Origin: Zea mays
Taxonomy: Eukaryota; Streptophyta; Magnoliopsida; Poales; Poaceae
Direction of reading: 5' to 3'
Length of the DNA: 64,000 bases
NCBI RefSeq assembly: GCF_902167145.1
Contig: NC_050105.1
Coordinates: 121,475,898-121,539,897, forward strand
The notes below the pieces were generated by a model. The model did no database searches, was not told the origin of the DNA, and was given only the letters and a program-made list of their open reading frames with translations. Position 1 is the stretch's first letter. Each line of letters opens with the position of its first letter. Below, piece by piece: positions 59,235 to 64,000 of this stretch. The translations under genes and the position numbers were made by a program.

Positions 59235-60329
59235 ATGATCTCTTGGACTCCCAAGAGGACTTCCTTATTAAAGAAAACAAGAAGCATGTTAAGGTTAAGA
59301 ATGCTTATGCTCTAGAAGTAGAAAAATGTGAAAAACTATCTAGTGAGCTAAGCACGTGCCATGATATTATCACCAACCTTAGAAATGAGAATGCTAGTTT
59401 AATTACTAAGGTTGATTCAAATATTTGAGATATTTCAATTCCCAATCTTAGAGATGATAATGTTAACTTGCTTGCTAAGATTGAAGAATTGAATGTTTCT
59501 CTCGCTAGCCTTAGAGATGAAAATGAAAATTTGATTGCTAAGGCTAAAGACTTTGATGTTTGCAATGTTACTATTTCTAACCTTAGAAGTGAAAATGATA
59601 TATTACATGCTAAGGTTGTTGAATTAAAATCTTGCAAACCCTCTACATCCACCGTTGAGCATACTTCCATTTGTAATAGATGTAGAGACATTAATGTTGA
59701 TGCTATCCATGACCACCTAGCTTTAATTAAGAAACAAAATGATCACATAGCTCAACTTAATGGAAAAATTAATGAGCATGACTTGGAAAATGAAAAATTT
59801 AAATTTGCTAGAAGCATGCTCAATAATGGGAGACGCCCTGGCATCAAGGATGACATTGGCTTCCAAAAGGGGGACAATGTCAAACTTAATGCCCCTCCTA
59901 AAAGATTGTCTAATTTTGTTAAGGGCAAGGCTCCCATGCCTCAGGATAACGAGGGTTACATTTTGTACCCTGCCGGTTATCCCGAGAGCAAAATTAGGAG
60001 AATTCATTCTAGGAAGTCTCACTCTGGCCCTAATCATGCTTTTATGTATAAGAGTGAGACATCTAGTTCCAGGCAATCAACCCATGCAAGATTGCCTAAG
60101 AAGAAAACTCCTAAGGCATCAAATGATTCTAACATTTCATTTAAAACCTTTGATGCATCTTATGTTTTAACTAACAAATCCAGCAAGGTAGTTGCCAAAT
60201 ATGTTGGGGGCAAGCACAAGGGGTCAAAGACTTGTGTTTGGGTATCCAAAGTTCTTGTGTCTAATGTCAAAGGACCCAAAACCATTTGGGTACCTAAAAT
60301 CAAGAACTAAATTTGTTTTGTAGGTTTAT

Positions 60330-62447
60330 GCATCCGGGGGCTCAAGTTAGATCATTGATAGCGGGTGCACAAACCACATGACAGGGGAGAAGAAGATGTT
60401 CTCCTCCTACGAGAAAAACCAAGATCCCCAACGAGCTATCACATTCGGGGATGGAAATCAAGGTTTGGTCAAAGGATTGGGTAAAATTGATATATCTCCT
60501 GACCACTCAATTTCCAATGTTTTTCTTGTAGATTCTTTAGATTACAACTTGCTTTCAGTTTCGCAATTATGTAAAATGGGCTACAACTGTCTTTTTACGG
60601 ATGTAGGTGTCACTGTCTTTAGAAGAAGTGATGATTCAATAGCATTTAAGGGAGTGTTAGAGGGTCAGCTATACTTAGTAGATTTTGATAGAGCTGAACT
60701 CGACACTTGCTTAATTGCTAAGACTAACATGGGCTGGCTCTGGCATCGCCGACTAGCACATGTTGGGATGAAGAATCTTCACAAGCTTCTAAAGGGAGAA
60801 CACATTTTGGGACTAACAAATGTTCATTTTGAGAAAGACAGGATTTGTAGCGCATGTCAAGTAGGGAAGCAAGTTGGTGTTCATCATCCACACAAGAACA
60901 TCATGACGACTGACAGGCCACTCGAACTCCTACACATGGACCTATTCGGCCCGATAGCTTACATAAGCATCAGCGGGAGTAAGTACTGTCTAGTTATTGT
61001 GGATGACTATTCTCTCTTCACTTGGGTGTTCTTTTTGCAGGAAAAATCTCATACCCAAGAGACCTTAAAGGGATTCTTGAGACGGGCTCAAAATGAGTTC
61101 GGCTTAAGGATCAAGAAAATTAGAAGCGACAATGGGACGGAGTTCAAGAACTCTCAAATTGAAGGCTTCCTTGAGGAAGAGGGCATCAAGCATGAGTTCT
61201 CTTCTCCTTACACGCCACAACAAAATGGTGTAGTGGAGAGGAAGAATTGAACTCTATTGGACATGGCAAGAACCATGCTTGATGAGTACAAGACTTCAGA
61301 TCGGTTTTGGGCCGAGGTGGTCAACACCGCCTGCTACGCCATCAACCGGTTGTATCTACACCGAATCCTCAAGAAGACATCATAAGTACTCCTAACCGGT
61401 AAAAAGCCCAATATTTCATATTTTAGAGTCTTTGGTAGCAAATGCTTTATTCTTGTTAAAAGAGGTAGAAAATCTAAATTTGCTCCTAAGACTGTAGAAG
61501 GCTTTTTACTAGGATATGATTCAAACACAAGGGCATATAGAGTCTTTAACAAGTTCTCAGGACTAGTTGAAGTTTCTTGTGACTTTGTGTTTGATGAGAC
61601 TAACGGCTCTCAAGTAGAGCAAGTTGATCTTGATGAGATAGGTGATGAAGAGGCTCCGTGCGTCGCGCTAAGGAACATGTCCATTGGGGATGTATGTCCT
61701 AAGGAATCCGAAGAGCCACCAAATGCACAAGGTCAACCATCTTCCTCCACACAAGCATCTCCACCAACTCAAGATGAGGATGAGGCTCAAAATAATGAAG
61801 GCGAAAATCAAGAAGTTGAGCCACCTCAAGAGGAGAGCAATGATCAATGGGGAGATGCCCATGATCAAGATGAGGAAGATGAACAAGTTCCAAGAACGCC
61901 ACACCCAAGAGTCCACTAAGCAATCCAGCAAGATCACCCCGTCGACACCATCCTCGGCGACATTCATAAGGGGGTAACCACTAGATCTCGTGTTGCACAT
62001 TTTTGTGAGCATTACTCTTTTTTTCCTCTATTGAGCCACAAAGGGTAGAGGAAGCACTTCAAGATTCGGATTGGGTGGTGGCGATGCAAGAGGAGCTCAA
62101 CAACTTCACTAGGAATGAGGTATGGCACTTAGTTCCGCGTCATAATCAAAATGTTGTAGGAACCAAGTGGGTCTTCCGCAACAAGCAAGATGAGCATGGT
62201 GTGGTGACAAGGAACAAAGCCCGACTTGTGGCCAAGGGATATTCACAAGTCGAAGGTTTGGATTTCGGTGAAACTTATGCACCCGTAGCTAGGCTTGAGT
62301 CAATTCGCATATTACTTGCCTATGCTACTTACCATGGCTTTAAGCTTTATCAAATGGACGTGAAAAGTGCCTTCCTCAACGGACCAATCAAGGAAGAGGT
62401 CTATGTTGAGCAACCTCCCGGCTTTGAAGATAGTGAGTACCCTAACT
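60330..62447 (+). pseudogene. pol: Ji-type pol of the first element, truncated in RT
   Basis: Protease ([10 protein letters not shown]), integrase ([18 protein letters not shown]) and the start of RT ([22 protein letters not shown]). Stops: TAG at 60348 (TGG in the sister copy), TGA at 61248 (CGA), TAA near 61384 and TAA at 61917 (CAA), plus a lost base near 62028. It breaks off at 62447 where the next element begins. Confidence 0.9.
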
Positions 62448-63119
62448 GTTGGAACTTGCTATCAGTCGCAAGAAAGCCAACAGGGGTGAACAGTGTAGAC
62501 AGTAGGGTTACGCGTGAGATGGCAAATAGCTCTATTCTCCCGGCCTCTCACGGGCACTGTGCGGGGGTATTTATAGGTACCTGAACGCCCAGCGCCCTGT
62601 GTTAAGGACGCATGTGCCCTCAGCTACCTAGGTTATCCCCAGAATATTCCCATAAAGCAGGGTTACAGACTGTAATTAAGGGATGCCTTCTCAAATTAGG
62701 CCCGTAACACGCGGCGGCCACGCAGGGCCCGCTACAATGGGCCGGATCGCACGTGGGCCTCTGAGCTGGACGAGGCCGCACTGTGGGATGCCTTCGTCGC
62801 CGGTCTTCGTCTGGTGCCGATCAAGCGAAGGGTGTCCCTGCCTGCTTTGTCTGTCAGAGCAGCGGCTAAGCGGCGGAGACTTCGAGCGAAGGGTGGCGTT
62901 TCTGCCTTCGCTCCGACATCTGCCCTCCGAGGTACCAGTTCGACAAAGTCACCTGGTGCCGAAGACGTCGCTAGATGGCGGAGACGCTGCCCTCGCTCGA
63001 AGTGGTTCCGCGGGGGTTTTTGATGTGACCGTTGATTGACCGCGTACTGTTGGATTGCGGGTTTTCCGAAGCGCCGCGCTCTGTTGGATTGCGGGTTTCC
63101 CGAAGAGCCGCGCCCTGCC

Positions 63120-63126
63120 TATAAAA
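63120..63126 (+). promoter_or_regulatory. TATA box of the antisense ORF at the window end
   Basis: TATAAAA in a GC-rich setting, 165 bases before the ATG at 63285. Confidence 0.6.
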
Positions 63127-63284
63127 GGGGGCGGGGGCCGGCGCTTTTTGAACTTTACTTTCCGCGCTCCGCGAAAACCCTAGCCGCCCGCCGTCTTGCT
63201 GCTCGTCTGCCCGCCGTGCTCTTGTTCACCGGAGATCTGGCGCGAGTGAAGCAGACTGCCCGCCGCCGCCGACGGTACGTAGCG

Positions 63285-64000
63285 ATGCCGTCTTCCTCTT
63301 CTTCCGCTGCCGCTACGCCGCCGGCCGGTTCCTCGCCGCCGGCCGCCGCCTCGTCGGAGGAGACGCTGAGCAGTTTGATGCCGGAGGAGTTGCGCGCCGG
63401 CGATTCTGTTGATTTCGGCGTGTCGCGAATGTCGTCGGTCCGCGTGGAGGATATGCAGCGGTTGGGCTACTTCGGCGGCGGGGTTGCCCGTGCCCCGGGG
63501 ACGGAGAAAGTCCCCGAGCCGGAGGGCGAGTTGGTTGTTTTCAAGGCGTTTTTCGCCGCCGGTCTCCGCTTGCCTGCGCATCGGTTTGTTGGCGAAGTCC
63601 TGCGCAGGTTCAACGTGCAAATACATCAGCTGACGCCGAATGCCGTGGTGGCCCTGTCAAAGTATGTCTGGGCGACGACTTCGTACGGCGGACAGCCTTC
63701 GGTCGAAGTTTTTGCGAAGCATTATTGTTTACACTGGCAGAAGAGGATGATCGGGGACGAAGTTGCTCAGTTTGGGTCCTGCACATTCACGCCGAAGACC
63801 GGCAAGACCACGATGCCAGTAGTCGAGTTGGTCCCTTGCGCCCGCAACAAGTGGGGCAACTGGAATGAATTTTGGTTTTACGTTGCTGAGGGTACCGTTG
63901 AAGGCCACGAAGGACTTCCCGTGTCTGAGATGTGCTCTCATTTTTACTCGGCGTACCCGCCCTTTGAAGTGGCGGAGGATGATGTGGACGAAGGGGCCCT
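63285..64000 (+). CDS. Antisense gypsy-type transposon-domain protein, 5' part, open at window end
   Basis: An open frame of 238 codons from ATG 63285 with no stop before the window ends. The start is Ser/Ala/Pro-rich. Next comes a domain-like segment (VVFKAFFAAGLRLPAHRFVG, VLRRFNVQIHQLTPNAVVAL) that resembles the 'putative gypsy type transposon' region, more distantly than the ORF at 21413. A Trp-rich stretch (KWGNWNEFWFYVAEG) follows. A TATA box precedes it. The minus-strand frame 63180-63626 is its shadow. Function unknown; expression is inference. Confidence 0.65.
   Translation, partial: MPSSSSSAAATPPAGSSPPAAASSEETLSSLMPEELRAGDSVDFGVSRMSSVRVEDMQRLGYFGGGVARAPGTEKVPEPEGELVVFKAFFAAGLRLPAHRFVGEVLRRFNVQIHQLTPNAVVALSKYVWATTSYGGQPSVEVFAKHYCLHWQKRMIGDEVAQFGSCTFTPKTGKTTMPVVELVPCARNKWGNWNEFWFYVAEGTVEGHEGLPVSEMCSHFYSAYPPFEVAEDDVDEGA

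Larger units (their letters stand above)
48319..60310 (+). pseudogene. gag: Ji-type gag, broken and split by insertion
   Basis: Segments 48319-49877 and 59240-60310. It contains the Sirevirus gag domain, zinc knuckle CYKCGKPGHFIAKC near 49442 and the coiled-coil tail, ending WVPKIKN. Lesions: TAG at 48745 (CAG in the sister copy), TAG near 48850, a one-base deletion near 49068, the insertion at 49877, and TGA at 59426. Non-functional. Confidence 0.9.
47116..62447 (+). mobile_element. Ji-type Copia (Sirevirus) element, split by another and interrupted at its RT
   Basis: 5' LTR 47116-48270 (1155 bp, TGAAAGGG...GACTTTCA, TATAAATA at 47704). Primer-binding site TGGTATCAGAGC at 48273-48284. The gag start is at 48319-49877; then the minus-strand element 49878-59234 is inserted. 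Gag and pol resume at 59240 until RT is broken at 62447 by a further insertion. Its 3' end is outside the window. Many stops and frameshifts. Confidence 0.92.
62448..64000 (-). mobile_element. Left end of a Gypsy-type element (3' LTR side), continues past the window
   Basis: Starts TGTTGGAACTTGCTATCAG exactly where the Ji pol frame stops matching its sister copies. The LTR is minus-oriented: TATAAATA in that sense at about 62574-62567. Its right edge is unclear. Beyond it lies an antisense promoter and ORF, as in the Grande-like element. Confidence 0.65.

Overview
The window looks like maize (Zea mays) or a very close Zea relative. Two low-copy host genes lie in the first 9 kb, and almost everything after that is nested transposable elements of kinds typical of maize: Opie/Ji-type Copia Sireviruses, a Grande-like Gypsy element, a CACTA element, several MITEs, a SINE and a LINE. 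Family names rest on recognised features (LTR ends, primer-binding sites, domain order, promoter palindromes), not on a database search.

Region 1 (1-9.1 kb): the 3' half of a plus-strand gene for a FemAB/GNAT-like acyltransferase (six exons, stop at 5330). Its introns hold a reverse-oriented LINE, a tRNA-derived SINE with a 10-bp target duplication, and two Tourist-like MITEs. It converges on a complete minus-strand, six-exon cytokinin-type (type-A) response regulator gene (8320-6490, 232 aa). An uninterrupted (AG)118 tract lies just upstream of that gene.

Region 2 (9.1-17.9 kb): a Stowaway MITE, then a 3.37-kb CACTA transposon that landed inside an older MITE. The CACTA carries remnants of its own second gene plus pieces of a wall-associated receptor kinase gene (EGF and kinase exons). 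After it come degenerate DNA, an old Sirevirus LTR remnant and another MITE.

Region 3 (17.9-41.95 kb): a minus-strand Gypsy element with Grande-like architecture: 630-bp LTRs, about 14.5 kb without its guest, two tandem arrays and antisense genes. It is split by a young, apparently intact Opie-type Copia element (22786-32341). Its gag-pol is one 2004-codon frame broken only by six stops, each one C-to-T step from CGA or CAG. On the opposite strand is a spliced four-exon gene that could encode about 1008 aa, plus a smaller acidic ORF with its own TATA box.

Region 4 (41.95-64 kb): two hAT-like MITEs, then a pile-up of insertions. A Gypsy LTR fragment with an antisense ORF is cut by a Sirevirus LTR rich in CGGACCGTCCG palindromes. 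That LTR is cut by a Ji-type element (47116 onward), which is split by a second Ji-type element (49878-59234) and interrupted again at 62448 by a further Gypsy element whose antisense ORF runs off the window.

The genes do not form a pathway. The two host genes are independent; the rest are transposon proteins (capsid, protease, integrase, reverse transcriptase, RNase H), captured host exons, and antisense ORFs that recur in three separate Gypsy elements.
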